From Hymenobacter actinosclerus (lineage in GTDB: Bacteria; Bacteroidota; Bacteroidia; Cytophagales; Hymenobacteraceae), in the NCBI RefSeq assembly GCF_900111515.1, contig NZ_FOHS01000003.1, positions 434,001 through 498,000 on the forward strand: a DNA stretch of 64,000 nt, given 5' to 3'. Position numbers and translations under genes: made by a program. Under the pieces are notes generated by a model, which was given only the letters and a program-made list of their open reading frames with translations, ran no database searches and was not told the origin of the DNA. Numbering within the stretch: position 1 is the first letter of the stretch; each line of letters begins with the position of its first letter. Shown piece after piece: positions 26,022 to 34,570 of this stretch.

Positions 26022-27230
26022 CTACTCTGCCTTATCCCACACCCGGTCTTTGGCGGTGGCTTCGTACACGTGGCGCATGATTTCCTGCTCGGCTTCGTCG
26101 TAGCTCAGGTGGCGGCGGGCCATCACGCGCTCGGCTACCTCGCCCGCTTTGGCCAGGCGGAAGGTTTCGAAGCCCGCCGGGCCACCCCAGGCAAAGCTCG
26201 GAATAAACGTGCGTGGGAAGCCGGCCCCGAAAATATTGGCCGCCACGCCCACCACCGTGCCCGTGTTGAACATGGTGTTGATGCCGCATTTGCTGTGGTC
26301 GCCCATCATCAGGCCGCAGAAGGTCTGGCCCGTGCTCACGAACCGGCCGGCCGCGTGGCTCCAGATTTTAACGGGGGCGTAGTTGTTTTTGAGGTTGCTC
26401 GTATTGGTATCAGCCCCCAGGTTGCACCACTCGCCCACCACCGAGTTGCCCAGGTACCCATCGTGGCCCTTGTTGGAGTAGCCCATGATAATGCTGTTGC
26501 CGACCTCGCCACCAACCTTGCAATAAGGGCCCACGGTATTGTCGCCGCGCATTTTGGCGCCGGGGTTGATGTGGCTGCCTTCGCCCAGGGCCAGCGGCCC
26601 GCTAATGATGGCGCCCTCGTGCACCTGGGAGTTGCGGCCCAGGTAAATCGGCCCGTTTTCGGCGTTCAGAATAGCGGCCCGGATTTTCACGCCGGGCTCG
26701 ATGAAGATGTTTTCCGGGGCGTACACAATAGTATGCGGGTCGCCCACCGGGGCCGATTCGCGGCCGGCCGTGAGCAGGGCGAAATCGAGCCGGATTTCGT
26801 CTCCGTTGCGCAGAAACAGATGCCACAGCTCCCCGATTACGGTAACGGGCTCGGCCACTTCGTGGGTGTTCCGAAAGCCTTCCTGAATCAGCTCGGCCAC
26901 CTGGGTGGCGTCGGCCAGGTGGGCGGCCACCAGCAGCTCGCCATCGTAGAGGGCGCTACCGGGCTCCAGGGCCTGTACCTGGCGCACCAGCAGCTCGTCG
27001 GGGCAGACGGCGCCGTTGATGACCAGGGCCGCACCGCGGGTGTCGCCGGCCGGAAACTTGGCCTGTAGGTAGCTTTCGGTCAGGTACCCGGCCTGGGCCA
27101 CGCCGAGGCGGTGCTGCCACTTTTCAGCCAGCGTGAGAATGCCGCAGCGCAGGGCTGCCACGGGCCGGGTGAAAGTGAGGGGTAACAGCCGGGCCCGGAT
27201 GGCCGGGTCGTCGAAGAGCAGAACGTGCAT
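26022..27230 (-). CDS. Alternative GlmU-family nucleotidyltransferase/acetyltransferase-like protein
   Basis: 402-aa protein of the Bacteroidota GlmU-like family. The N-terminus (LLFDDPAIRARLLPLTFTRPVAALRCG) resembles a reduced nucleotidyltransferase. The C-terminal half is a left-handed beta helix of hexapeptide repeats (IYLGRNSQVHEGAIISGPLALGEGSHINPGAK...). The family is thought to act as an alternative UDP-GlcNAc-forming enzyme in cell-wall precursor synthesis, but whether both activities remain cannot be told here. It starts at ATG 27230. Confidence 0.82.
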   Translation of the reverse strand: MHVLLFDDPAIRARLLPLTFTRPVAALRCGILTLAEKWQHRLGVAQAGYLTESYLQAKFPAGDTRGAALVINGAVCPDELLVRQVQALEPGSALYDGELLVAAHLADATQVAELIQEGFRNTHEVAEPVTVIGELWHLFLRNGDEIRLDFALLTAGRESAPVGDPHTIVYAPENIFIEPGVKIRAAILNAENGPIYLGRNSQVHEGAIISGPLALGEGSHINPGAKMRGDNTVGPYCKVGGEVGNSIIMGYSNKGHDGYLGNSVVGEWCNLGADTNTSNLKNNYAPVKIWSHAAGRFVSTGQTFCGLMMGDHSKCGINTMFNTGTVVGVAANIFGAGFPRTFIPSFAWGGPAGFETFRLAKAGEVAERVMARRHLSYDEAEQEIMRHVYEATAKDRVWDKAE

Positions 27231-27239
27231 GTTTTTCTG

Positions 27240-27400
27240 TGCTGTTAGCTGTTAGCTAGTAGCTGACAGCCTCGTTTCAATGAGAGTGTCTTGGATGGTA
27301 TTCTGCCTCAAAATTGGCAAATAAAAAACTCCCTCCGGGTTACGAAGGGAGTTTTAAACGAAATCTAATAGCTAACAGTTCTCAGCTAACAGCTTACTCG
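27240..27400. repeat. GTTAGCT repeats flanking a terminator
   Basis: Left heptamer-like GTTAGCT copies at 27244-27270 and inverted copies AGCTAACAG at 27370-27395 flank a central hairpin. A 10-bp stem, AAAACTCCCT (27325-27334) / AGGGAGTTTT (27346-27355), has A/T runs on both sides and is a good terminator for rpmE on the minus strand. Confidence 0.75.
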
Positions 27401-27660
27401 CTGTCGCTCTGCTGAGCTTTCTTGCTGTAACGGTTGCGGAATTTCTCCACGCGGCCGGCGGTGTCGATGAACACGTTTTTGCCGGTGTAGAAGGGGTGCG
27501 ACGCCGAGCTAACTTCCACCTTGATAACGGGGTAAGTCTTGCCGTCTTCCATGGTGATGGTCTCGTTGGAGCTCATCGTGGAGCGGGTCACGAACTTGAA
27601 GTCGCTGGAAGTGTCCTGGAATACCACTTCGCGATACTCGGGATGAATGTCTTTTTTCAT
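27394..27660 (-). CDS. rpmE: 50S ribosomal protein L31, type B
   Basis: 88-aa ribosomal protein. It starts [19 protein letters not shown] and has the [28 protein letters not shown] signature region. The CxxC zinc ligands of type A L31 are absent, which makes it the zinc-independent type B. A longer frame to 27723 is rejected: the ATG at 27660 gives the family length and a perfect -7 box lies at 27720-27713, inside that longer frame. Confidence 0.95.
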   Translation of the reverse strand: MKKDIHPEYREVVFQDTSSDFKFVTRSTMSSNETITMEDGKTYPVIKVEVSSASHPFYTGKNVFIDTAGRVEKFRNRYSKKAQQSDSE

Positions 27661-27712
27661 GGTCGTAGGGCCGTTTGTACCTGAGTGCCTGCCGATTTTG
27701 CGGAAGGGACTG

Positions 27713-27720
27713 CAAAAGTA
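27713..27720 (-). promoter_or_regulatory. -7 box TACTTTTG for rpmE
   Basis: Perfect TAnnTTTG match 52 nt upstream of the rpmE ATG. Confidence 0.6.
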
Positions 27721-27907
27721 CATGTTAGGTCCGGATTTTAAAAACGCCGGGCGTTTTTTTCCTCCGGCCCGCCAGGCTTTTCACCGGGCCGGCACCCGAA
27801 GGCAGCTTGGGCCCAACACTATCCGACGGCTTTGAAAGGGGCTTTCCCCCTCTTTAAAACGGTCTGAACAGATCCAACCCGACCGTTCCTTTTCAAACGG
27901 AACCGAT

Positions 27908-27915
27908 TATACTTG
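27908..27915 (+). promoter_or_regulatory. -7-like box TATACTTG upstream of 27947
   Basis: Seven of eight matches to TAnnTTTG, 31 nt upstream of the ATG of the small secreted protein. Confidence 0.4.
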
Positions 27916-27946
27916 CATTTCCTTTCGCTCTATTATTACCTACGCT

Positions 27947-28339
27947 ATGAATCGCTTACTTCCTTTGCTTCTGTTATTACTACTGTTTTCGGGGTTGGCT
28001 TCGGGCTCGGCATTGCTGCTTTTCCGTACCCAGGCCCTGCCGGGCGGGGTGCAGCTCGAATGGGCCGCCGCCAACGAACCCGGTATTCTCAGCTACGGCG
28101 TCGACCGGCAGGACGGCCCCAATGATGATTTCGACCACCTGACCAGCCTGACGGCCAGCGCCCGCCCCCGCTACTCGTACTTCGACCGTAATGCCCGGCC
28201 GGTAACCGCCGAGGGAGGCGCGGTTACCTACCGGCTCACGGTGCATACGGCCGCCGGAACCCGCTCCTACCTCAGCTCGCCCACCTCCGACGATCTGCTG
28301 GGCCGCTCCTGGGACCTCATCAAGCAGATGTTTCTTTAG
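27947..28339 (+). CDS. Small secreted protein with fibronectin-III-like fold (130 aa)
   Basis: A signal peptide (LLPLLLLLLLFSGLASG) is followed by about 100 residues with the VQLEWAAANEPGILSYGVDRQ and VTYRLTVHTAAG pattern. Bacteroidota use this in FnIII-like modules near the ends of type IX-secreted proteins. Here the module stands alone with no clear C-terminal sorting domain. Function unknown. A GC-rich terminator follows. Confidence 0.68.
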   Translation: MNRLLPLLLLLLLFSGLASGSALLLFRTQALPGGVQLEWAAANEPGILSYGVDRQDGPNDDFDHLTSLTASARPRYSYFDRNARPVTAEGGAVTYRLTVHTAAGTRSYLSSPTSDDLLGRSWDLIKQMFL

Positions 28340-28347
28340 GCAATGCG

Positions 28348-28371
28348 AAGCCGGCCCCGGGCCGGCTTTTT
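28348..28371 (+). terminator. Intrinsic terminator
   Basis: 9-bp stem AAGCCGGCC / GGCCGGCTT with a 3-nt loop followed by a T run, 8 nt after the stop at 28339. Confidence 0.8.
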
Positions 28372-28420
28372 CGTGCCCGTACTTTGCCGCGTTTTTTCTT
28401 TCCTTCTGACTTCTTCTCCC

Positions 28421-29005
28421 ATGCGCCTCTGTTTTGCCTCCAACAATGCTCATAAGCTCGATGAAATCCGGCCGCTGCTGCCCGCCACGGTGGAGCTGCT
28501 GAGCCTGGCCGACATTGGCTGCCGCGAGGAGCTGCCCGAAACCCAGGCTACGCTCGAAGGCAACGCCCGCCAGAAGGCCCGGTACGTGTGGGACCACTTC
28601 GGCGTGGCCTGCTTTGCCGATGATACGGGCCTGGAAGTAACCGCCCTGAACGGGGAGCCCGGCGTGTACTCGGCCCGCTACGCCGGCCCCCAGCGCCGGG
28701 ACGAGGACAACGTGGCCAAGCTATTACACGAGCTACAGGGCCAGCCCGACCGCACCGCCCGGTTTCGGACCGTGGTGGCGCTGGTGCTGCCCGACGGCAC
28801 GGTGCACGAGTTTACCGGGGCCGTGGAAGGCCGCATCAGTCCGGAGCTGCACGGGGCCGGCGGCTTCGGCTACGACCCGGTATTTGTGCCCACCGAGGGC
28901 GACGGCCGCACGTTTGCCGAAATGCCGCTGGCCGAAAAGAACAGCCTCAGCCACCGCAGCCGCGCCGTGGCCGGGCTGGTGGCGTTTTTGAGAAGTGAGA
29001 AGTGA
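28421..29005 (+). CDS. rdgB: Non-canonical purine NTP pyrophosphatase, RdgB/HAM1
   Basis: Hydrolyses dITP/XTP to clean the nucleotide pool. From ATG 28421 the product is 194 aa: CFASNNAHKLDEI (substrate loop), FADDTGLEVTALNGEPGVYSARYAG, and GFGYDPVFVP near the C-terminus. The last codons (RSEK-stop) are themselves made of the GTGAGAA heptamer repeat, so the tract has invaded or generated the 3' end. An upstream extension to 28343 is rejected as non-homologous. Confidence 0.94.
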   Translation: MRLCFASNNAHKLDEIRPLLPATVELLSLADIGCREELPETQATLEGNARQKARYVWDHFGVACFADDTGLEVTALNGEPGVYSARYAGPQRRDEDNVAKLLHELQGQPDRTARFRTVVALVLPDGTVHEFTGAVEGRISPELHGAGGFGYDPVFVPTEGDGRTFAEMPLAEKNSLSHRSRAVAGLVAFLRSEK

Positions 29006-29057
29006 GAAGTGAGAAGTGAGAAGTGAGAAGTGAGAAGTGAGAAGTGAGAAGTGAGAA
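28988..29057. repeat. GTGAGAA heptamer tract overlapping the rdgB stop
   Basis: About ten near-perfect 7-nt units (AGTGAGA). The rdgB stop codon 29003-29005 lies inside. A palindrome follows 30 nt later. Confidence 0.95.
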
Positions 29058-29086
29058 ACGGTACGGGAAACCAAGAACAAAAGGGT

Positions 29087-29238
29087 TGTCATTCTGAGCG
29101 GCGCGAAGAATCTCGCGTGCCACAGAAGAATCTCGGTGCCACAGTAATTCCTGACGACAGGGTTAGCATGGCACGCGAGATTCTTCGCGCCGCTCAGAAT
29201 GACACCTCTATTATAATGACACCCCTTTCAGAATGACA
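29087..29238. repeat. 36-bp perfect inverted repeat with an internal partial duplication
   Basis: Arms 29087-29122 and 29169-29204 (TGTCATTCTGAGCGG...CTCGCGTGCCA) match perfectly. The loop carries a second, shorter copy of the inner arm (GAAGAATCTCG-GTGCCACAG, 29123-29143). Just outside the right arm a further CAGAATGACA fragment lies at 29229-29238. It sits between co-directional rdgB and udk. Confidence 0.9.
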
Positions 29239-29312
29239 GCCTTCCACTCCGCGTGAGGGGCCTTTTTCTCACTTCTCCCCTCTTCCTTCTCATTTCCCAC
29301 CCCACTTCTGCC

Positions 29313-29320
29313 TACTTTTG
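29313..29320 (+). promoter_or_regulatory. -7 box TACTTTTG for udk
   Basis: Perfect TAnnTTTG match 39 nt upstream of ATG 29360. Confidence 0.6.
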
Positions 29321-29359
29321 CAGGGTTGGCCCTGCCGGTACGGGCCTCGCTTTTCCCTT

Positions 29360-29992
29360 ATGCAACAACCTTTCATCGTCGGTATCACGGGTGGCAGCGC
29401 CTCGGGCAAAACCACTTTTCTGCGCCGGCTGCTGGCCTCGTTTCCCGAAGAAGATATCTGCCTGATTTCGCAGGACAACTACTACCACCCGCGCGAAAAC
29501 CAGCTCGTCGATGCCCAGGGCGTCACCAACTTCGACCTGCCCACCTCCATCGACTCGGCCGCCTACGCTGCCGACGTGCTGCGCATCAGCCAAGGCAAGG
29601 AAGTGCGCCGGCCCGAGTACACCTTCAACAACCCCAACGTAGTACCGGCCGAGCTGGTGTTCCGGCCCGCCCCCATTGTGGTGGTCGAGGGCATTTTCGT
29701 GTTCTACTTTGAAGCCGTGGCCCGGCTGCTCGACCTGAAGGTGTTCATCGATGCCCAGGAGCACGTGAAGCTGCAGCGCCGCATCATCCGCGACCGGGAC
29801 GAGCGGGGCTACGACCTCGAGGATGTGCTGTACCGCTATACCCACCACGTGGCCCCCACCTACGAGAAGTACATCAAGCCCTTCCAGCAGGATGCCGACC
29901 TGATTATCCCCAACAACCACCGCTTCGACAAGGGCCTCGACGTGCTGGTGGCCTACCTGCGCGGCAAGGTGGTGGAGAGCCGGGCCGAGTAG
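29360..29992 (+). CDS. udk: Uridine kinase
   Basis: Phosphorylates uridine/cytidine in pyrimidine salvage. The 210-aa protein has P-loop GITGGSASGKTTF (residues 8-19), the nucleoside-binding QDNYYHPRENQLVDAQGVTNFDLP, and the LID region QRRIIRDRDERGYD. ATG 29360 is chosen over an in-frame upstream start at 29318 that would overlap the promoter. A terminator follows. Confidence 0.92.
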   Translation: MQQPFIVGITGGSASGKTTFLRRLLASFPEEDICLISQDNYYHPRENQLVDAQGVTNFDLPTSIDSAAYAADVLRISQGKEVRRPEYTFNNPNVVPAELVFRPAPIVVVEGIFVFYFEAVARLLDLKVFIDAQEHVKLQRRIIRDRDERGYDLEDVLYRYTHHVAPTYEKYIKPFQQDADLIIPNNHRFDKGLDVLVAYLRGKVVESRAE

Positions 29993-30013
29993 CCCCCTTC
30001 CTGACTTACGGCT

Positions 30014-30042
30014 AAGCCCCCGAAACTTTCGGGGGCTTTTTC
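30014..30042 (+). terminator. Intrinsic terminator of udk
   Basis: A 9-bp stem (AAGCCCCCG / CGGGGGCTT) with a 7-nt loop, followed by a T run. Confidence 0.85.
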
Positions 30043-30072
30043 GTGGATTTAAGCCGGCAGCGGGCCGGGGCG

Positions 30073-30103
30073 TTGCAGCCGCCGAGTCAAAAACCTATAT
30101 TTG
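30073..30103 (+). promoter_or_regulatory. Near-consensus Bacteroidota promoter
   Basis: TTG (30073-30075), 20-nt spacer, then TATATTTG (30096-30103). It is one of the two best -33/-7 pairs in the window, located 20 nt before the GTG start at 30123. Confidence 0.65.
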
Positions 30104-30122
30104 TAGTTCTTACACCTGTTCC

Positions 30123-30503
30123 GTGTTGCTGCTCACCGCCTTTTTACCGCGTCTGCGCCTGGCCCTGCTCACCTTAACGGTGCTGATGGTGCTGGGCCTC
30201 AACCACCAGTCGGTGGCGACGCTGCGGGTGCTGCCGGTTGGCACAGCGCCGGCCCGGGCAGCCGTATCGGGCCGCACGGCCGTGGTGAAGGAGCGCGTAA
30301 ACCTGGAAGCCACGCCCGTTCTGGTAGCCGCCGCGCCCGCCGCCGCCGATGCCTGGCTGCCGGTTCCGCCGCTGCTGCTGCCCGGACCGCCCCAGTGGCC
30401 GGCTGCTGCTCCGGCGGCGCCCCGCCTCCACCCCGGACGACAGATTGCGGGCGTGTTTCGGGCCCGGCTGCTGCGCGTGGCCCTCTCGCCCCAGGCTCCT
30501 TAG
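30123..30503 (+). CDS. Hypothetical small membrane-anchored or secreted protein (126 aa)
   Basis: Begins with a hydrophobic segment (LTLTVLMVLGL) after a short basic N-terminus, then an Ala/Pro-rich region with PPLLLPGPPQWP. No family recognised. The start is a GTG, supported by the near-consensus promoter just upstream. It lies upstream of secDF with a 226-nt gap, so a link to secretion is unproven. Confidence 0.5.
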   Translation: MLLLTAFLPRLRLALLTLTVLMVLGLNHQSVATLRVLPVGTAPARAAVSGRTAVVKERVNLEATPVLVAAAPAAADAWLPVPPLLLPGPPQWPAAAPAAPRLHPGRQIAGVFRARLLRVALSPQAP

Positions 30504-30729
30504 CTCTACCAGGCAGGAGCCGCGCCGAATGCGCGCTGAAGCGAAAGAACGGCGAACTGCTTACAAGCTACTGCGTCTTCGCTGCTACTGGCTTCCTGCC
30601 CAACCCAACTGCCAACTGGTGCCCGCTTATTATCTGCCGGCCCAGGCCCTGGCTTTTCCCCTTGCTTTTCCAGAATGGCTGGCCGGCTGCTAACTGCTAC
30701 CGGCTCACAGCTTAAACTTTCTTTTTTCA

Positions 30730-33702
30730 ATGCGTAATAAAGGACTCATCATCGCGCTGACAGTTATTTTGTCGGCGCTGTGCATCTACTTCCTCTCGCT
30801 GACCCTCATTTCGCGAGGGGTGCAGCGCGATGCGGAGCGCTACGCCACGCGCGGTGGCCAGATTGTGGAAAAACAACGCCAGCACTACCTCGATTCGGTG
30901 TGGCGCGCGCCCGTGTTCGGGCCCCTTACTTACAAGGAAGTGCGGCAGTCGGAGCTGGGCCTGGGCCTGGACCTGAACGGCGGCATGCACCTGACGCTGG
31001 AAGTATCGCCGGTGGAAATCGTGCGGGCCATGAGCGGCAAGAGCAAGGACGCCAACTTCAACAAGGCCATGGCGCAGGCGCAGGAACTGCAGCGCACCAA
31101 CCCCGGCACGCCCTTCACCACCCTGTTTGCCCAGTCGTTCCGGCAGGTGGCCCCCAACGATAAGCTGGCGCGCATCTTCGCCAACACCATCAACAAGGGC
31201 GCCATCGACATCAACTCGTCGGACCAGAAGGTTATCAGCGAAATCAACAAGCAGCTGGAGGACGCCATCGACCGCTCGTTCAACATCCTGCGCACCCGCA
31301 TCGACAAGTTCGGCACCAGCCAGCCCAGCATTCAGCGGGTGAAAGGCACCGGCCGCATCCAGATTGAGCTGCCCGGCGTGGATAACCCCGACCGCGTGCG
31401 CAAGCTCGTGCAGGGCCAGGCCAAGCTGGAGTTCTGGGAAGTATGGCGCCAGGATGAGTTTGCGCCCTACCTCAACCAGCTCAACCAGGTGCTGAGCGCC
31501 AAGGAAGCCGCCGCTGCCCCGGCCGCCGCCGCTGCTACCACCGCCGGCGCCGCCACTGCCGCCGCCCCCGGCGACACCTCGGCCCTGGCCCGCCAGCTGG
31601 CCCAGAAAAACACCGCCGCGGCCAAAACCGACACCTCGGCCCTGGCCCAGAAAAACGTACTCGGCAGCCTGTTCACGATGCCCGGCACGCTGGGCGCCAA
31701 CATCCGCGACACGGCCCGCGTGAATGCCATGCTGCGCAGCGCCGACACCCGCGCCGTACTGCCCTCCAACCTGAGCCTGATGTGGGGCGTGAAGCCCGAC
31801 CTGATTGACGGCCAGGAATACCTGCAGCTCTACGCCATCCGCAAGAGCCGCGACGCCGAAGCCCCCATTGGCGGCGAAGTAGTAAGCGACGCCCGCGGCG
31901 ACTTCAGCCAGCAGGGTGGCGGCGCCGAGGTGTCGATGCAGATGAACCCCAACGGTGCCCGCAAGTGGCAGCGCCTGACGGCGGCCAACATCGGCCGCCA
32001 GGTAGCCATCGTGCTCGACGATTACGTGTACTCGGCGCCCGTAGTGCAGGCCGAAATTGCCGGCGGCAACTCCAGCATCTCGGGCAACTTCACCATCGAG
32101 GAAGCCCAGGATCTGGCCAGCGTATTGAAAGCCGGTAAGCTGCCCGCTCCTACCCGCATCGTGGAAGAAGCCGTGGTAGGCCCCTCGCTGGGCCAGGAAG
32201 CCACCAACCAGGGCCTGTACTCCACCCTCGGCGGCCTGCTGATTATCATGGCCTTTATGGCGGCCTACTACGGCCGGGCCGGCATCGTGGCCGACGCCGT
32301 GCTGCTGTTCAACCTGTTCCTGATTATGGGCATTCTGGCCCAGTTCAGCTTCGCCCTCACGCTGCCCGGTATTGCCGGTCTGCTGCTCGTTATTGCGGCC
32401 TCCGTCGATGCTAACGTGCTTATTTTCGAGCGAATCCGCGAGGAAATGGACCACGGGCTGCAACCCAAAGACGCCATCAACAAGGGCTACTCACGGGCTT
32501 TCTCGGCTATCTTCGACGCCAACGTAACCACGCTTATTATTGCCACCATCCTGTTCATCTTCGGTACGGGTCCGGTGCAGAACTTCGCCATCACCCTGCT
32601 GATTGGCGTGTTCACCTCCTTCCTGTCGGCCGTGTACATTTCGCGCCTGATTATTGAGTGGATGGTGAAGGGCAAGGAAACGACTTCGCTGACCTTCAGC
32701 ACTTTCCTGTCGCGCAACCTGTTCAAAAACGTCAACTTCGACATCGTGGGCAAGCGCAAGCTGGCCTACCTGTTCTCCACGGTCTTCATCCTCATTGGCT
32801 TCGGGCTGATGTACCTGCAGGGCGGCCCCAACCTGGGCGTCGACTTCCGTGGTGGCCGGGCCTACATCGTGAGCTTCGATAAGCCCGTCGTGGCTTCGGA
32901 GGCCCGCGACGTGCTCACCAACCAGTATTTCGGCGGCGCCGGCACCGAGGCCAAAACCTTCGGCGCCGATAATCGCCTGCGCATCACGACCGGCTACCTG
33001 GCCAACGACGAGAGCGTAGCCGCCGACGAGAAGGTAAAAGCCGCGCTGCTGGCCGGCCTCAACGCCAAATACGGCGCCTTCAAGCCCAACATCGAGAGCA
33101 CCGCCAAAGTGGGCGCCACCATTGCCGACGACATCAAGCGGACTTCGGTGCTGAGCCTGGGCCTGACGCTGCTGGCCATTTTCGTGTACGTGCTCTTCCG
33201 CTTCGAGAAGTGGCAGTACTCGATGGCCGCCGTAGTGGCCCTGTTCCACGATGCACTCATCGTTATTGCCTCCTTCCCGATTGCGCGGGCCTTCGGCCTC
33301 AACTACGAGATGGACCAGGTGTTCGTGGCCGCCATCCTGACCACCATCGGCTTCTCGATGAACGACACCATCGTGATTTACGACCGAATCAGGGAGTACC
33401 TGCACGAAAACAAGCACCTCACCTTCGCCCAGGTGGTAAACCCGGCCCTGAACAGCACGTTCTCGCGTACCATGATTACGTTCACCACCGTGTTCCTAGT
33501 GATGCTCGTGCTCTACATCTTCGGCGGCGAAACCCTGCGTTCGTTCTCCTTCGCCATGCTACTCGGCGTGGTGTTCGGCACTTACTCGTCGCTGTTCATC
33601 GCGGCCGGCCTGATTGTCGATACCTACGGCGGCAAGGAAGCGGATGTGCTGAAAGATTCCGGCGAAGTGGGCATCCCCAAGCTGAACAGCTCGCACAGCT
33701 AA
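30730..33702 (+). CDS. secDF: Protein translocase subunit SecDF (fusion)
   Basis: Inner-membrane proton-driven partner of SecYEG. The 990-aa protein fuses SecD and SecF: an N-terminal TM, the SecD motif LGLGLDLNGGMHLTLEV (about 78-94), P1 domain, five more TMs with ASVDANVLIFERIREE, then SecF (LGVDFRGGRAYIVSFD) and its own TM bundle with GFSMNDTIVIYDRIRE. A low-complexity Ala/Thr insert (about residues 258-310) carries an internal near-repeat (DTSALARQLAQKN / DTSALAQKN) that the core domains do not need. The stop lies in a palindrome arm. Confidence 0.95.
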   Translation: MRNKGLIIALTVILSALCIYFLSLTLISRGVQRDAERYATRGGQIVEKQRQHYLDSVWRAPVFGPLTYKEVRQSELGLGLDLNGGMHLTLEVSPVEIVRAMSGKSKDANFNKAMAQAQELQRTNPGTPFTTLFAQSFRQVAPNDKLARIFANTINKGAIDINSSDQKVISEINKQLEDAIDRSFNILRTRIDKFGTSQPSIQRVKGTGRIQIELPGVDNPDRVRKLVQGQAKLEFWEVWRQDEFAPYLNQLNQVLSAKEAAAAPAAAAATTAGAATAAAPGDTSALARQLAQKNTAAAKTDTSALAQKNVLGSLFTMPGTLGANIRDTARVNAMLRSADTRAVLPSNLSLMWGVKPDLIDGQEYLQLYAIRKSRDAEAPIGGEVVSDARGDFSQQGGGAEVSMQMNPNGARKWQRLTAANIGRQVAIVLDDYVYSAPVVQAEIAGGNSSISGNFTIEEAQDLASVLKAGKLPAPTRIVEEAVVGPSLGQEATNQGLYSTLGGLLIIMAFMAAYYGRAGIVADAVLLFNLFLIMGILAQFSFALTLPGIAGLLLVIAASVDANVLIFERIREEMDHGLQPKDAINKGYSRAFSAIFDANVTTLIIATILFIFGTGPVQNFAITLLIGVFTSFLSAVYISRLIIEWMVKGKETTSLTFSTFLSRNLFKNVNFDIVGKRKLAYLFSTVFILIGFGLMYLQGGPNLGVDFRGGRAYIVSFDKPVVASEARDVLTNQYFGGAGTEAKTFGADNRLRITTGYLANDESVAADEKVKAALLAGLNAKYGAFKPNIESTAKVGATIADDIKRTSVLSLGLTLLAIFVYVLFRFEKWQYSMAAVVALFHDALIVIASFPIARAFGLNYEMDQVFVAAILTTIGFSMNDTIVIYDRIREYLHENKHLTFAQVVNPALNSTFSRTMITFTTVFLVMLVLYIFGGETLRSFSFAMLLGVVFGTYSSLFIAAGLIVDTYGGKEADVLKDSGEVGIPKLNSSHS

Positions 33703-33760
33703 TCACAGATGGTGCAGATGATTGGATACCGCAGATTCGTTCTGCTTGCTTCCAGCTTCT

Positions 33761-33804
33761 GAAACAGAAAGAGCCCGGCCAGCTGGTCGGGCTCTTTCTG
33801 TTTC
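33761..33804. terminator. Terminator 1 of the secDF/nfu junction
   Basis: A 21-bp stem (GAAACAGAAAGAGCCCG..., one G-U pair) around a 2-nt apex, A/T-flanked on both strands. Confidence 0.85.
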
Positions 33805-33842
33805 AAGGAATAGCAACAAAGGAGTATCCTCGCCCTGCACCA

Positions 33843-33882
33843 AAGCAAAAGAGCCCGACCAATTGGCCGGGCTCTTTTGCTT
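33843..33882. terminator. Terminator 2 of the secDF/nfu junction
   Basis: An 18-bp stem (AAGCAAAAGAGCCCGACC / GGCCGGGCTCTTTTGCTT) with an AATT loop. It shares the AAAGAGCCCG core with terminator 1, suggesting duplication. Confidence 0.85.
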
Positions 33883-33940
33883 GACGAATGAGAACGCCTG
33901 CATCGGCGACATCAGCGCAAAAATCAGCGACAATCTGTGA

Positions 33941-34570
33941 TTAAATGGTGATGCCTTCGGCTACGACCGATTTCACCTCGGGTACCATGCGCTTGAGCAG
34001 GTTCTCGATGCCCGACTTGAGCGTGACGGTGGCCGAGGGGCAGCCGGAGCACGAGCCCTGCAGGTTCACGGTTACGATGCCGTCGTGGTAGCTTTTGAAG
34101 GTGATGTTGCCACCGTCCTGCTCCACGGCGGGGCGCACGTAGTTATCGAGCAGGTCGATGATTTTCTGGCTGGTAGCCTGATCGGCCTCCGAAGCGTTGG
34201 CGGGCGTGGCGGCTGCCTGCTGGGCTGCGGCCTGCTCGGCGGCGGGGTCGACGGTGAAGATGGGGCCGTTGGCCTCGATATACGACTTGAGGAAGGTGCG
34301 CAGCTCGGGAATCAGCTGGGCCCACTGGTGGTCGGTGGTTTTAGTGATGGTAACGAAGTTCTGGGCGATGAATACGCGGCCCACATAATCGAAATTGAAC
34401 AGTTCCTGGGCCAGCGGCGAGTTGACGGCGGCTTCCAGGTTGGGATAATCCACGCTCACGCCATCAGCCAACAGCTGGGCGTTGAGCACGAATTTCATGG
34501 ATTCGGGGTTGGGCGAGGCTTCGGCGTAAATAGAAACCGGGCCGGCGGGGGCGGTGAGTTGTTCAGCCAT
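33941..34570 (-). CDS. Nfu/NifU-type iron-sulfur cluster scaffold protein
   Basis: Carries and delivers Fe-S clusters in the cytosol. From ATG 34570 the 209-aa protein has an N-terminal Nfu domain (SPNPESMKFVLN, YVGRVFIAQNFVTITK), an Ala-rich linker (about 105-130) and a C-terminal NifU domain with DNYVRPAVEQDGGNI and the CxxC ligand pair in GSCSGCPSA (about residue 172). A longer frame to 34642 is rejected. Confidence 0.92.
   Translation of the reverse strand: MAEQLTAPAGPVSIYAEASPNPESMKFVLNAQLLADGVSVDYPNLEAAVNSPLAQELFNFDYVGRVFIAQNFVTITKTTDHQWAQLIPELRTFLKSYIEANGPIFTVDPAAEQAAAQQAAATPANASEADQATSQKIIDLLDNYVRPAVEQDGGNITFKSYHDGIVTVNLQGSCSGCPSATVTLKSGIENLLKRMVPEVKSVVAEGITI

Larger units (their letters stand above)
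33701..33942. repeat. Weak outer palindrome (AATCACAGAT) enclosing two terminators
   Basis: AATCACAGAT (33701-33710, overlapping the secDF stop) is inverted as ATCTGTGATT (33933-33942). The enclosed DNA holds two strong hairpins. The outer arms belong to an ATCTGTG-type repeat style different from the GTCATTCT family. Confidence 0.7.
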
